55,694 nucleotides of DNA. Origin: Oscillospiraceae bacterium. Lineage in GTDB: Bacteria; Bacillota; Clostridia; Oscillospirales; Ruminococcaceae. Shown piece by piece: positions 8,062-19,558 of this stretch. Under the pieces are notes generated by a model. That model saw nothing but the letters and a program-made list of their open reading frames with translations. It was not told the origin of the DNA and did not search any database. The translations under genes were made by a program, and so were the position numbers. The DNA lies in contig JAGALZ010000041.1 in assembly GCA_017848055.1 (NCBI GenBank), positions 1-55,694 on the forward strand, read 5' to 3'. The stretch's first letter is position 1; every line of letters starts with the position of its first letter.

Positions 8062-10532
8062 TATTTTTCCTCCCCGGCTTGTTCCTTGTTGTCATCAAGC
8101 TCGTAAAAATCCTCGGCGCAGAAATACTTTTCTGCTTCCTCGTCGGTCATATCATCGACGCTTTCATAGTCGTATTCTCTGCCGTCGATTACCTTTACAC
8201 CGTTCTTCTTTGCAAGCTTCGATGTTACTGCCATATAAATCATAAAGAGAAGTATTCCGCCGACGGTAATAGCAAGACCTGCCTTTAGTCCGACAGTTTC
8301 ATATTCAAAGGTAATTTCGCTGTCGCCTGCAGGAACTGCGATTGCCATAAGTCCGTCATAGACATTTTCAATCTTGACTCTCTCGCCGTTCACATAAGCT
8401 GTAAAGCCCTTGTCAAAAGGCACTGAGAAGAACACAAGCGATGGCTTTTCGAGCTTAATCTTAGCGTCGAAGCCGTCTGAACGCTCCTTGAAATAGTAGC
8501 ATGACTTTGTTGCCTTGTCCTTTGCAGACTTGAAAACGCTGTCCCTCGATGCGGAAAGAGAATCGCCGTAGCTTTCGATAAGTCCCTCATAGCGCTCAAT
8601 CTGGTCATCTGTGAGGAAAATTGCGTTCATTGCAAGAGTAGAGGTCTGTGCGGTTGTAAGCTTTTCTGTGTCCTCAAGACGCACATACTTGTCAAACGCA
8701 AAGCCCATCGGAACATAATATTCGTTCTCGTAGATATAAAAATCGTTCTGGGTATCTATATACTCAAAGCCGTCAACAGGACAAACGGGGATTTCTGTGT
8801 CCTCGTCGCTTACCTGCTTGAGGTAATATTTAACCGAAAGGAGCTGGCGGAGTGCGTAATATCTCGGCTCAACTCTTGTTGCAACGTTTCGGGTGATGTT
8901 CATAGTATCCTCGTAGAAGGTCATAATTGACGGCGAGGCTGTACTCTGGAAGCATCTCATTGACGAATAGCCCCAGAACATACACCAGTTGTCAACATTC
9001 TCGCTTGTATCTATACGGTAGAATTCGCCCTCCTGCTTCGGCAGGTCGATTTCGCCGTTGATTGCGTGGTCGATATAGTAATCCTGGTAAGGGCCCTGAG
9101 CTATGCCGTACCAGATGAGTGCGGCACTTCCGACAAACACAGTTGCAACGGTTGCAGGAACGAGCCTCTTAAGGGCAGTTTTCTTGTTAGGAATAAAGTA
9201 CACTATAAACACCAAAACCGCAAAGAGCAGTATTGTGCCTACAATCTGGATAACCGCAAGGTCGGGGTACTGAGCAACCTTGCCGATTGTTGTTTCGTCC
9301 GTCTTGGAATCTGTTTTCGGAAGAAGGAATATTACCGCAAAAACTGCCAGCACCGCCGCAACGGCAGGGATTCCCTTCTTGAGTGAAATTGCCTTGTCAT
9401 CGACTGCGATTGCCGTCATAAGTGCCATAATAAGCACCGGCATAAAATACCATCTAGCGTAGTAGCTTCCGTTAAAGAGCTGGAATGCGCTGTTGAGAAT
9501 CGGAACGCACGCTGCCACAGCACAGAACACGGAAAGTCGCTTTGCCCAGTGCTTTCCCCTGCCTCTGAAGAATGCGATAACACCAGCCATTGAAAACATC
9601 GGCAGGTATGCGGCGATAGAAGCCCATCTTGCTGTGTCTGAAGCAAAGAGGTTGCTTCTTGCAGGCATATCGGGGAACATAAACAGGCTTTGTGCGATTC
9701 TGTGGAGTCGGTAAGGGTCTGAGTATGCGACCATATCGATACCCGAAAGCGACTGAGAGAGTCGTGGATTTGAGAACACGGAGAGTGCGGCAGGCAAAAA
9801 AACCACCGCAGAGAACAAAACGCCGATAACTGCCTCGATTGCGAGGGAGATGAATTTTCCGAGAGTTAGCCTGAAGTCCTTTGATGCACATCTTATGAAG
9901 AAGTAAAGAAGTGTAAATGCAACGATTGAAGCAAAGAAGTAGTAGTTAATTGTTGCAAGGAGTCCGACGGCGAGTGCAAAGACACCTCTTCTGTTGTCCT
10001 GGACTCTCATCTCGAGTGCTAAAAGCACGAGCGGGAAGAATGCCGAAACGTCGTGGAAGTGGTTGAAGAACATATTATAAATCTGCGCACTCGAAAATGC
10101 ATAGAGCATTGCACCGATTGCAGCAGCGTTAGGGCTTTTTACAAAACGGCGCAAAAATGCATATGAGGTCAGTGCTGCAACTGCTGTTTTAAGGCACAAA
10201 AGCCACGGGATAAGGTACACTACCGCACCCGACGGGAACGGAATTGTCAGCCAGAAAAACGGGCTTCCGTAGAGGTAGAAGGCGTAGGCACCTATAATGT
10301 CGGAGCCAAGGTCGGTTCCCCAGTCCCAGCCGACACCGAACTCACGGACAAAGTCGTGGGCATGTTCATAGAACATAAGCTGTTGGGAGTTGAAATCTCC
10401 GTAATAGAGGAGTATTCCCTTGTTATATATGAGGATAGGGATGTATATGATTGCAAGAATTATAAACGATGCTAAAAAGACAAAGAGGTATTTTTCCTTT
10501 TGCTTTGCAAGCGGGGTAAGCGGCTTTTGCAT
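8061..10532 (-). CDS. YfhO-family polytopic membrane protein
   Basis: The 823-residue protein has about a dozen hydrophobic segments, an early extracytoplasmic segment (GDFNSQQLMFYEHAHDF) typical of YfhO proteins, a soluble domain (about residues 510-740), a last membrane helix and an acidic cytosolic tail. YfhO in Bacillus takes part in glycosylation of lipoteichoic acid; the family resembles GT-C glycosyltransferases. The start is the ATG at 10532, preceded by GGAGG. The longer frame from 10628 begins in repeat DNA. A TG-TATAAT -10 element lies about 35 bases upstream. The acceptor in this organism is unknown. Confidence 0.82.
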   Translation of the reverse strand: MQKPLTPLAKQKEKYLFVFLASFIILAIIYIPILIYNKGILLYYGDFNSQQLMFYEHAHDFVREFGVGWDWGTDLGSDIIGAYAFYLYGSPFFWLTIPFPSGAVVYLIPWLLCLKTAVAALTSYAFLRRFVKSPNAAAIGAMLYAFSSAQIYNMFFNHFHDVSAFFPLVLLALEMRVQDNRRGVFALAVGLLATINYYFFASIVAFTLLYFFIRCASKDFRLTLGKFISLAIEAVIGVLFSAVVFLPAALSVFSNPRLSQSLSGIDMVAYSDPYRLHRIAQSLFMFPDMPARSNLFASDTARWASIAAYLPMFSMAGVIAFFRGRGKHWAKRLSVFCAVAACVPILNSAFQLFNGSYYARWYFMPVLIMALMTAIAVDDKAISLKKGIPAVAAVLAVFAVIFLLPKTDSKTDETTIGKVAQYPDLAVIQIVGTILLFAVLVFIVYFIPNKKTALKRLVPATVATVFVGSAALIWYGIAQGPYQDYYIDHAINGEIDLPKQEGEFYRIDTSENVDNWCMFWGYSSMRCFQSTASPSIMTFYEDTMNITRNVATRVEPRYYALRQLLSVKYYLKQVSDEDTEIPVCPVDGFEYIDTQNDFYIYENEYYVPMGFAFDKYVRLEDTEKLTTAQTSTLAMNAIFLTDDQIERYEGLIESYGDSLSASRDSVFKSAKDKATKSCYYFKERSDGFDAKIKLEKPSLVFFSVPFDKGFTAYVNGERVKIENVYDGLMAIAVPAGDSEITFEYETVGLKAGLAITVGGILLFMIYMAVTSKLAKKNGVKVIDGREYDYESVDDMTDEEAEKYFCAEDFYELDDNKEQAGEEK

Positions 10533-10599
10533 CTTTGCACCTCCGAAAAATAATCTACCCTTTATTATAACATACTTTTTTGAAAAAATAAAGGGGGCT

Positions 10600-10925
10600 G
10601 AAAGCCAAACACCGCCTTCAAGGAGCAATGCAATTTTCTTTCTTGATAAAGAAAATTGCGAAAAGAAATCAAGTCCTCGCCCTTGCTCTTCGCAGACGGC
10701 GAGCCAGCCTAACGCTGGGCGTTTGTCACCCCCTCAAAGTGAGCAAGCACTCAAAAATATCATAGCCCCCTCGAGGGGGGCTTTTTACTTTCAAAGAAGC
10801 GGTCGTTTTCACCTACTAACGCCCTCGTAGGAAAGTTTTCGGCTTCAAGGAGACGGTTTTCCAAGTCACTTGATACATTAAAACAACCGTGAAACTCACG
10901 GTAAATGAGCTTCACGGTCTTGGTT
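10600..10925. repeat. Mosaic hairpin repeat block C
   Basis: The gap between gyrA and the YfhO gene carries repeat modules: CAATTTTCTTT/AAAGAAAATTG, GCCAGCCTAACGCTGGGC, a CCCCCTCGAGGGGGG hairpin followed by TTTTT, CTACTAACGCCCTCGTAGG, and a CCGTGAA...TTCACGG hairpin just after the gyrA stop codon. The modules beside gyrA could act as its terminator. No gene is supported. Confidence 0.8.
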
Positions 10926-10933
10926 ATTTAGGT

Positions 10934-13531
10934 TTATTCTTCTGTTTCTTCTTCCTCGTTTTCGTCGTCGGCAGGCTCGTCAGGCTCTACAACCTCTGCC
11001 TTTTCAGCTTCGGCGGCGAGTGCCTCCTGCGCCTTGAGCTCTTCCTCGGAAGGCTGTTCGATAGCGGTAATTTCGGCATTTTCGTCATGCTCGGCTCTTG
11101 TAAAAGTAACAACCCTTTCGTTCTCGTTAACCTTCATCATTCTTACGCCCGTAGCATATCTGCCCATTACTCTGACATCGGCTGCACGCAGTCTGATAAC
11201 AACGCCGTCGGTCGAAATCATAATGATATCGTCCTCTTCGTCAACGACCTTTATACCGCACACATATCCCTTTTCGTCGGAAACAGTGTAGTTCTTTCTG
11301 CCGTAGCCGCCTCTGTTCTGGACGGTGTAAGCCTCGAGTGCAGACCTTCTTCCGAGTCCCTTGTCGGAAACTGTCAGAACTGTTGCGCCCTCTCTTACTC
11401 GTGCCATTGAAACAACGCTGTCACCCTCACGGAGCTTGATTGCTCTTACGCCGTGGGCTGTTCTTGACATTGCACGCAGACGTGTTTCGGAGAATCTGAT
11501 TGCCATACCGTTTCTTGTTGCAACGATAATATCGTCCTCTCCGCCTGTCATTCTTACGCCCATAATCTCGTCGCCCTCGTCAAGACCGATAGCGATAAGA
11601 CCGTTCTTTCTGACATTTCGGTATGCAGGCAGTGCAGTCTTCTTTATCTTGCCGTTTCTGGTTACCATAATGATATTCTTGCCCTCGTCAAAGTCAGAGG
11701 TCTTAATCATTGCGGCAAGCTCCTCACCCTGAGAAAGTGCGAGCAGGTTTACAATATTCGTACCCTTTGAGGTTCTTGAGCCTTCAGGAATCTCGAAGCA
11801 CTTGAGTCTGTACATAATTCCCTTGTTTGTGATAAAGAGAATGTGGTCGTGAGTTGAGCAGACAGCCATTTCCTTAATGAAGTCGTCCTCACGCTGTTTC
11901 ATACCCGTAATACCTCTGCCGCCTCTGTTCTGTGCCTTGTATGCAGAAACCGGCATACGCTTGATGTAGCCGTTGTTTGTGTAAAGCACAACGTCGTCCT
12001 CGACAGGGATAAGGTCTTCGATATCAACCTCACCGCTTACATCCTCAATCTGTGTTCTTCTCTCGTCGCCGTACTTACGCTTGATTTCTGCAAGGTCGTC
12101 ACGGATGATACCGCAGACTCTTTCTCTCTTTGCTAAGATATCGAGGAAGTCGGCAATCTTAAGCTCAAGGGCTGCCATTTCGTCACGAAGCTTCTGTCTT
12201 TCAAGACCTGTCAATTGAATGAGTCGCATCTGAGCGATAGCGTCAGCCTGAACCTCTGTGAGAGAAAATCTCTCCATAAGTCTTGTCTTAGCCTCGACAG
12301 TTGTCTTCGAGGAACGAATAATATTTACAACCTCGTCGATGTTGTCGATAGCGATAATAAGACCTGCTAAGATGTGGGCTCTTGCCTTTGCCTTTTCAAG
12401 GTCGTAGCGTGTTCTTCTCTCGATAACGTCAATCTGGTGGTTTATGTAGTGCTGGAGTACTTCCTTGAGTGTAAGGCACTTAGGCTCTCCGTTTACAACG
12501 GCAAGCATAATAACTCCGACTGTATCCTGGAGCTGAGTAAGTGCAAAGAGCTTGTTTAGGACAACCTGCTGGTTTGCGTCCTTCTTAAGCTCGATAACGA
12601 TACGCACCATCTTTTCCTTGTCGGATTCGTCACGAAGGTCGTGGATACCGTCGATACGCTTGTCCTTTACAAGCTCGGCAATAGACTTGATAAGCTCTGC
12701 CTTGTTTACCATATACGGGATTTCGTGGACGATGATGCACTGTCTGCCCTTGATTTCCTCGAAGGAAGTCTTTGAGCGCAGAATAATCTTGCCTCTGCCG
12801 GTGCCGTAAGCGGCTCTGATACCGCTTCTGCCCATGATTATACCGCCGGTCGGGAAGTCAGGGCCCTTGATGTGTGCCATAAGGTCATAAAGCGACGCAT
12901 CAGGGTTTTCCATAAGCAAATCAATCGCACCGATAACCTCGTTCAAGTTATGCGGCGGAATGTTTGTCGCCATACCAACGGCGATACCGACAGAACCGTT
13001 ACAGAGAATCTGCGGGAATCTTGAAGGAAGAACTGTAGGCTCCTTAAGACGGTCGTCGTAGTTTGGAGCAAAATCTACTGTATCCTTGCCGATATCTGCG
13101 AGCATTTCGAGTGCAAGCTTTGACATTCTCGACTCGGTATAACGGTAAGCGGCAGGCGGGTCACGGTCGATAGAACCGAAGTTTCCGTGTCCGTCTACGA
13201 GTGTATAACGAAGTGAGAAGTCCTGCGCAAGTCTTACCATTGCGTCGTATACGGAAGAGTCGCCGTGCGGGTGGTATCTACCCAGAACGGCACCGACAGT
13301 ATCGGCACACTTACGGTAAGCCTTGTCAGGCATAAGATTATTTTCGTACATTGTATAGAGAATACGTCTGTGAACAGGCTTCAAGCCGTCACGGACATCA
13401 GGAAGCGCTCTTGAAATGATAACCGACATAGAATACGCAAGGAACGAAGATTTCATTTCCTTTTCAATATCGGTATCAATAACGTGCTTTACTTCCTCAA
13501 GCTGGTTTTCGCCGTTATTTATAATATCCAA
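10934..13531 (-). CDS. gyrA: DNA gyrase subunit A
   Basis: GyrA is the breakage-reunion subunit of gyrase, which introduces negative supercoils. The active-site tyrosine is in [10 protein letters not shown] (about residue 130), and the quinolone-determining region reads [12 protein letters not shown], with the Ser and Asp found in susceptible enzymes. The C-terminal beta-pinwheel has the GyrA box as QNRGGRG. The protein has 865 residues and a Glu/Asp-rich tail. The frame starts at TTG (13531) with AGGGTG upstream; no nearby ATG fits the family start. It is the last gene of the replication operon, 45 bases after ycxB. Confidence 0.97.
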   Translation of the reverse strand: MDIINNGENQLEEVKHVIDTDIEKEMKSSFLAYSMSVIISRALPDVRDGLKPVHRRILYTMYENNLMPDKAYRKCADTVGAVLGRYHPHGDSSVYDAMVRLAQDFSLRYTLVDGHGNFGSIDRDPPAAYRYTESRMSKLALEMLADIGKDTVDFAPNYDDRLKEPTVLPSRFPQILCNGSVGIAVGMATNIPPHNLNEVIGAIDLLMENPDASLYDLMAHIKGPDFPTGGIIMGRSGIRAAYGTGRGKIILRSKTSFEEIKGRQCIIVHEIPYMVNKAELIKSIAELVKDKRIDGIHDLRDESDKEKMVRIVIELKKDANQQVVLNKLFALTQLQDTVGVIMLAVVNGEPKCLTLKEVLQHYINHQIDVIERRTRYDLEKAKARAHILAGLIIAIDNIDEVVNIIRSSKTTVEAKTRLMERFSLTEVQADAIAQMRLIQLTGLERQKLRDEMAALELKIADFLDILAKRERVCGIIRDDLAEIKRKYGDERRTQIEDVSGEVDIEDLIPVEDDVVLYTNNGYIKRMPVSAYKAQNRGGRGITGMKQREDDFIKEMAVCSTHDHILFITNKGIMYRLKCFEIPEGSRTSKGTNIVNLLALSQGEELAAMIKTSDFDEGKNIIMVTRNGKIKKTALPAYRNVRKNGLIAIGLDEGDEIMGVRMTGGEDDIIVATRNGMAIRFSETRLRAMSRTAHGVRAIKLREGDSVVSMARVREGATVLTVSDKGLGRRSALEAYTVQNRGGYGRKNYTVSDEKGYVCGIKVVDEEDDIIMISTDGVVIRLRAADVRVMGRYATGVRMMKVNENERVVTFTRAEHDENAEITAIEQPSEEELKAQEALAAEAEKAEVVEPDEPADDENEEEETEE

Positions 13532-13576
13532 AATATCACCCTGCTTATCTTTTGTTTTCCAACTCTTTCAAGGAGC

Positions 13577-14365
13577 TTACTTTGAAGCCTTCGAGGTGGT
13601 GTTGAGATAATTTTCAAACTTGTTTATAAAATGTCTTCTCAAAATATCGCTGTCTGTCTGAGAAACAGCTCTCTTCGGGATAACGTGGAAGGTCTGCTTT
13701 GATATGAAAATAAGAAACATATCATCTGCCTCAACTATTCTCATATCCTCTGACGGATACTTGTATACCGACTTCTCGGGCTTTATTCTGCCGTCGTAGT
13801 CGTCAATCTCCTCGTCCTCGTTTTCCTTGTAGTCAGAACGGTTTTCGTCAAATTCTCCGCTTTCCTTGTCCTCTTCGACAAGCTCCTTTGCAAGGGCTTC
13901 GTCTTCCTTCGGAATTATCGTTTCAATCTCAAATTCCTTTTTGAAAAGGCGGAAAATATATCTGTCGTCCTTAAGAGCCTCGAGTGCAACGAGGAGCATT
14001 TTTCTTACTCTTATCGGGGTTATCCATGTCATTGCAATCATAGCAACACAGACAGTCATAAGTCCCCAGCTTACATACGAGGTAGGCTCTTTAATTATCT
14101 GAAACAGAAAAATCGCCGCAACGACACCGAAAAGTATGGTGTTTATAACATTTTTCTTAAAGACATAAAGCTTCTGGAACATTCTGAAGGCTCTGTCCTC
14201 TTCGTCAATTGTTATGTTGTAGTTAAGCTCTAAAATCGGACTTTCCGCTGAAGCTTCCGTTTTGTCGGGCTTTATTTCTTCCGTCTGTTCAGACTGAGAA
14301 ACGAGCCTTTCTATTTCCTTGTCCCAGTTCGGAGTGTTATCCTCTTCGCCTAAAAGTATACCCAT
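13577..14365 (-). CDS. YcxB-like membrane protein
   Basis: The 262-residue protein has an acidic N-terminus, two transmembrane helices (about residues 75-112) and a cytosolic region. That region ends in a YcxB-like segment, MFLIFISKQTFHVIPKRAV, followed by a helical tail. A long Asp/Glu-rich insert occupies about residues 155-200. YcxB domains occur in small two-helix membrane proteins of unknown function. The gene lies between gyrB (17 bases) and gyrA (45 bases), so it is co-transcribed with gyrase. GGAGAGG precedes the ATG. Confidence 0.7.
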   Translation of the reverse strand: MGILLGEEDNTPNWDKEIERLVSQSEQTEEIKPDKTEASAESPILELNYNITIDEEDRAFRMFQKLYVFKKNVINTILFGVVAAIFLFQIIKEPTSYVSWGLMTVCVAMIAMTWITPIRVRKMLLVALEALKDDRYIFRLFKKEFEIETIIPKEDEALAKELVEEDKESGEFDENRSDYKENEDEEIDDYDGRIKPEKSVYKYPSEDMRIVEADDMFLIFISKQTFHVIPKRAVSQTDSDILRRHFINKFENYLNTTSKASK

Positions 14366-14382
14366 AAAAGCCTCTCCTTCCC

Positions 14383-16368
<1,986 letters not shown>

Positions 16369-16377
16369 TTACACTCC

Positions 16378-16659
16378 TTAAAATAAGTCACTGTATTTTT
16401 TTCTTTTCTGATTTTCAAATCTTTTTTTAAGTGTGGCACAAGATAGCTGTGACACATAAATCTTTTCGGTAAGACTCTCGTCAAGACAGACAACAAAGCT
16501 TTTCGGCATCTCAAAGGTTGTGTAAACAACTCTTTTATTCTTCTCGGAAACTTTAAGAAAATCTCTTGTGTCCTTTGAAAGAGAGGTGTTTTCAATATCG
16601 AAGATACCTATAATATCCCTTGTTCTTACTGTGTAATCATTACCGATATGAAGATACAT
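16378..16659 (-). CDS. remB: RemB-like DUF370 regulator
   Basis: This 93-residue protein begins MYLHIGNDYTVRTRDIIGIFD, the signature of the DUF370 (RemA/RemB) family. In Bacillus, remB lies between recF and gyrB as here, and the paralogue RemA is a DNA-binding activator of biofilm matrix genes. The role of RemB itself is less clear. It is encoded 12 bases after recF and is probably co-transcribed with it. Assignment to RemB and not RemA rests on position. Confidence 0.85.
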   Translation of the reverse strand: MYLHIGNDYTVRTRDIIGIFDIENTSLSKDTRDFLKVSEKNKRVVYTTFEMPKSFVVCLDESLTEKIYVSQLSCATLKKRFENQKRKKYSDLF

Positions 16660-16671
16660 TTTTTTATTCCT

Positions 16672-17781
16672 CTATTTTATTTTTCCGCCCTCAATTTCAA
16701 AAACCCTGCCAACTCCGAGAAGCGGAATATTATCACAGCAGGTTATAAACACCTGCATATTTTCAATCTGCGACAAAACAAAATTCTGTCTTTCCTTATC
16801 AAGCTCACTTAAAATATCGTCAAGCAATATTATCGGCGAATCACTTTGCTCCTGCGCTAAAATGTAAGCCTGCGCAAGCTTTAGACAAAGTGCAATACTT
16901 CTGTGCTGTCCCTGGGAAGCATAATCTCTTGCGATAAGTCCGTTTATTCTTGCGATGATATCGTCACGGTGGACACCTACTGTAGTAAAACCGCTTCTTA
17001 TATCATTTTCCCTGCAGGCTCTGAGTGCTTCAACGTATTCATTTGAAACATCGGTCAAGGTTCCCGTTTTCCCTTCAAGCTGAGGAAAAACGGTTGACAC
17101 ATAGGAAAGCGTCAGCTCCTCTTTTCCGCCCGATATCTTTCTGTAAAGCTCATTTGCAACTGCCGAGAGCTTTTTTATATACTTGTATCTTATTGAAGTA
17201 ATATAACAGCCCATTGAAGCGAGCGAGGAGTCATATATCTGCAAAAGCTCCTGCCCCGCATTATCATAGACTATATTTTTCAGCACTGCATTTCTTTGAT
17301 GAAGTGTTTCAGCGTATCTGTTTGCAATATCGGCATAAGAATTTTTAATCTGACTTATCGACAAATCAACAAAATCTCTTCTTATATCCGGCGAGCCTTT
17401 TGAAATCTCCAAATCCTCCGGTGTGAACACAACGCAGGAGATATTTCCGAAAAGACCCGACATATTTTTTACATCTACGCCGTTTAAAGTAATTTTCTTA
17501 TCTCTTATATTCTGACGGCTGACAGAAACCTTTATCTGCTGATTTCTTCTTTTGTCAGAATACGAAAGCTCAATGTTCATTACATCCTGACCTATTTTAA
17601 TCAAATCCTTATCCTTGGTGCTCCGAAAGCTTCTTGCACCGCTCATAAGCCAGATTGACTCGATAAGATTTGTTTTTCCCTGGGCGTTTTTTCCGAAGAG
17701 TATATTTGTATACTCGTGCGGATTTATTTCAACCCCTGTCAGATTTTTAAAGCCATCGACCTTAAGCTTTGTAATTTTCAT
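16672..17781 (-). CDS. recF: DNA replication and repair protein RecF
   Basis: RecF is an SMC-like ATPase that loads RecA at gaps with RecO and RecR. The 369-residue sequence has Walker A (FGKNAQGKTNLIESI), the ABC-type signature (ASQGQHRSIALCLKLAQ) and Walker B with the D-loop (ILLDDILSELD). Its ATG overlaps the stop codon of the S4-domain gene as TAATG, so the two are coupled. It ends in TAG, one of several genes here that use TAG as a normal stop. Confidence 0.96.
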   Translation of the reverse strand: MKITKLKVDGFKNLTGVEINPHEYTNILFGKNAQGKTNLIESIWLMSGARSFRSTKDKDLIKIGQDVMNIELSYSDKRRNQQIKVSVSRQNIRDKKITLNGVDVKNMSGLFGNISCVVFTPEDLEISKGSPDIRRDFVDLSISQIKNSYADIANRYAETLHQRNAVLKNIVYDNAGQELLQIYDSSLASMGCYITSIRYKYIKKLSAVANELYRKISGGKEELTLSYVSTVFPQLEGKTGTLTDVSNEYVEALRACRENDIRSGFTTVGVHRDDIIARINGLIARDYASQGQHRSIALCLKLAQAYILAQEQSDSPIILLDDILSELDKERQNFVLSQIENMQVFITCCDNIPLLGVGRVFEIEGGKIK

Positions 17782-17999
17782 TATTTGATTACCAGCTGTG
17801 TATCAATTTCGGGAACATAAACAGTGTCACCGCTTCTGATTTTCTTGCCTCTCATAAGGCAGACCTCATCGCCGACCATTATTCTTCCGTCCTTGATAAT
17901 TTCCTTTGCATCAGAACCCGTTTCAGCAAGTCCTGAAAATTTAAGGAGCGAATCAAGCTTTATATATTCTGTTGTAATTTTTATCTCAACTGATTTCAT
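17781..17999 (-). CDS. yaaA: S4-domain RNA-binding protein YaaA
   Basis: This 72-residue protein is an S4-like domain (YIKLDSLLKFSGLAETGSDAKEII, then GEV..RGKKIRSGDTV), found between dnaN and recF in most Firmicutes. The Bacillus YaaA protein binds ribosomal particles and is linked to 50S assembly. It starts 15 bases after dnaN and overlaps recF by one base. Confidence 0.92.
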   Translation of the reverse strand: MKSVEIKITTEYIKLDSLLKFSGLAETGSDAKEIIKDGRIMVGDEVCLMRGKKIRSGDTVYVPEIDTQLVIK

Positions 18000-18014
18000 A
18001 AATAACCTTCTTAA

Positions 18015-19115
18015 TTAAAGTCTTACAGGAAGCACAAGATATGTGTAGCTTTCATCGCCCGATGCAGGAACTATCTTCAGAGGCATCTGACTTCCGCTGA
18101 GCAGAAGCTTTACCTTATCCTGACCGCATGCCTTGAGAGGGTCAATCATATATCTGCACTTAAATCCAATTCTAATCATAGGGCCTGTCATATCTGCGCT
18201 GATTTTGTCGCTTACGTTTCCGAGTGAAGAAGAACAGCTTATGCTGATATCTCCCTTGTCAAAAAGAAATTTTACAGGGCTGTTTGTTCTTTCATTGATA
18301 AGAGGCATAGCTCTGTCAAGAGAATCCAAAAGTACTCTTGTATCAGCAATAACCTCGGTTGCGCATTCCTTAGGAATAGCCGACTTGTAAGGATGGAATT
18401 CTCCTTCAAGCATTCTTGTATAAACCATATATCCCGAGAAATCGAAAATGATATGTTTTCTTGCAATTCTTACTGTGCAGGAAAGCTCGTCCTCATCCTT
18501 CAGAAGCTTTGATACTTCTAAAAGTGCCTTAGCAGGAACAACGAACTTGAAATCCTTGTCTGTCTTGATAGGCTCTGTTCTTACAGCAAGTCTGTAGCCG
18601 TCGAGAGCAACGAGATTGAAAACTCCCTCGCTTATATCAAAAAGCTCACCTCTGAGAATAGGCTTCATATCAGTCTGAGCAACAGCAAAGATTGTCTGAT
18701 TTATCATGCTCTTCAATACCGGCTGGAGAATAGTAAAGCTTTCGCAATTTTCAGCTGACGGAAGGTCAGGATACTCTTCAGCAGACATAGCAGCGATAGA
18801 ATACTCAGTAACGCCGCAGGAAATCTTAACCTGGAGATTATCGAATATCTCGACCATAATATCCTCGCCCGGCATTCTCTTAATAATGTCGGCAAAGAAT
18901 CTTGCGTTTAAAACAACCTCTCCTCTGTCAGCACTTCTTACGCTGATTTCGGTTTCAATACCAAGCTCTAAGTCATAACCTGTAAGCTTGAGTATATTAG
19001 TGTTAAGGCAAAGCTTTATTCCTTCGAGACAAGCGATTGCAGCTCTTTCGGAAACAGCCTTTGATACATTTATGATAGCTTCGTAAATCTCACTTTTGTT
19101 GCAAATGAAAACCAT
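18015..19115 (-). CDS. dnaN: DNA polymerase III beta subunit (sliding clamp)
   Basis: DnaN forms the ring that tethers polymerase III to DNA. The 366-residue length and the three repeated clamp domains are standard. Recognisable segments include LTGYDLELGIET, FVVPAKALLE and the C-terminal YTYLVLPVRL. GGAGG lies 10 bases before the ATG. It is the first gene of the leftward dnaN-to-gyrA operon, and its start faces the probable origin in the dnaA-dnaN gap. Confidence 0.96.
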   Translation of the reverse strand: MVFICNKSEIYEAIINVSKAVSERAAIACLEGIKLCLNTNILKLTGYDLELGIETEISVRSADRGEVVLNARFFADIIKRMPGEDIMVEIFDNLQVKISCGVTEYSIAAMSAEEYPDLPSAENCESFTILQPVLKSMINQTIFAVAQTDMKPILRGELFDISEGVFNLVALDGYRLAVRTEPIKTDKDFKFVVPAKALLEVSKLLKDEDELSCTVRIARKHIIFDFSGYMVYTRMLEGEFHPYKSAIPKECATEVIADTRVLLDSLDRAMPLINERTNSPVKFLFDKGDISISCSSSLGNVSDKISADMTGPMIRIGFKCRYMIDPLKACGQDKVKLLLSGSQMPLKIVPASGDESYTYLVLPVRL

Positions 19116-19558
19116 AATTTGATTCCTCCGTAAATAGGCTTTTTGTGTGTAAAGAAAGAAAATAAGATATTTATAGTTTATAGTAGTAATAATAGTGTGT
19201 GTTGAAAAGATGGAAAAGAGCCTTTGAGCCTTATAAAAAGGGGCTTTTTCCGTCCACAGAATCCAAACATATTTTATAATACTTCAACATACATATTGTA
19301 TACCAAAAAGGTAACAGTTCACAATATCTCGTATATGTGTGTTTGAAGTTGTTTGTTTTGTTGAAAAGAATTTTTTTGCGATTTTAAAGGTTTGAAGTCA
19401 TAAAATTTTACTGTTTGAAAACGTTTATCAAAATCGTTTAAGAACAATAAAAACTGACATAAATCGCATTTTTTATTTTCTCAAAATGTTGAAAACCGTG
19501 TTGAAAACACTAAAAACTCTGCAATAATTTAATATTGACAAATCAAAAATTGTGTGAT
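19116..19558. other. Probable oriC in the dnaN-dnaA gap
   Basis: This AT-rich gap of 443 bases has no gene. It holds four exact copies of TGTTGAAAA on the plus strand (19200-19208, 19359-19367, 19487-19495, 19499-19507), all in the same orientation. It also has a near-copy TGTTTGAAAA (19412-19421) and GATGGAAAA (19209-19217). The complement TTTTCAACA differs by one base from the DnaA-box variant TTTTCCACA. Next to the first copy lies a DnaA-trio-like run. No exact TTATCCACA was found. The gene context (dnaA, dnaN, diverging rpmH) makes an origin very likely; which boxes are bound is inferred. Confidence 0.75.
19181..19195 (+). other. DnaA-trio-like unwinding element
   Basis: The sequence reads TAG TAG TAA TAA TAG, then TGTG, then the box-like TGTTGAAAA at 19200. 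Reading 3' to 5' from the box this is GAT AAT AAT GAT GAT, the arrangement and polarity described for DnaA-trios in Bacillus subtilis, where a DnaA filament grows from the box into the strand to be opened. Matching spacing and orientation make chance unlikely, but there is no direct evidence of unwinding. Confidence 0.65.

Noticed and set aside
19231..19256. Hairpin AGCCTT...AAGGGGCT followed by T-run in the dnaA-dnaN gap as a plus-strand terminator
   Set aside because: No plus-strand gene precedes it. It might act on the minus strand for dnaA, but the stem is imperfect and direction is unclear.
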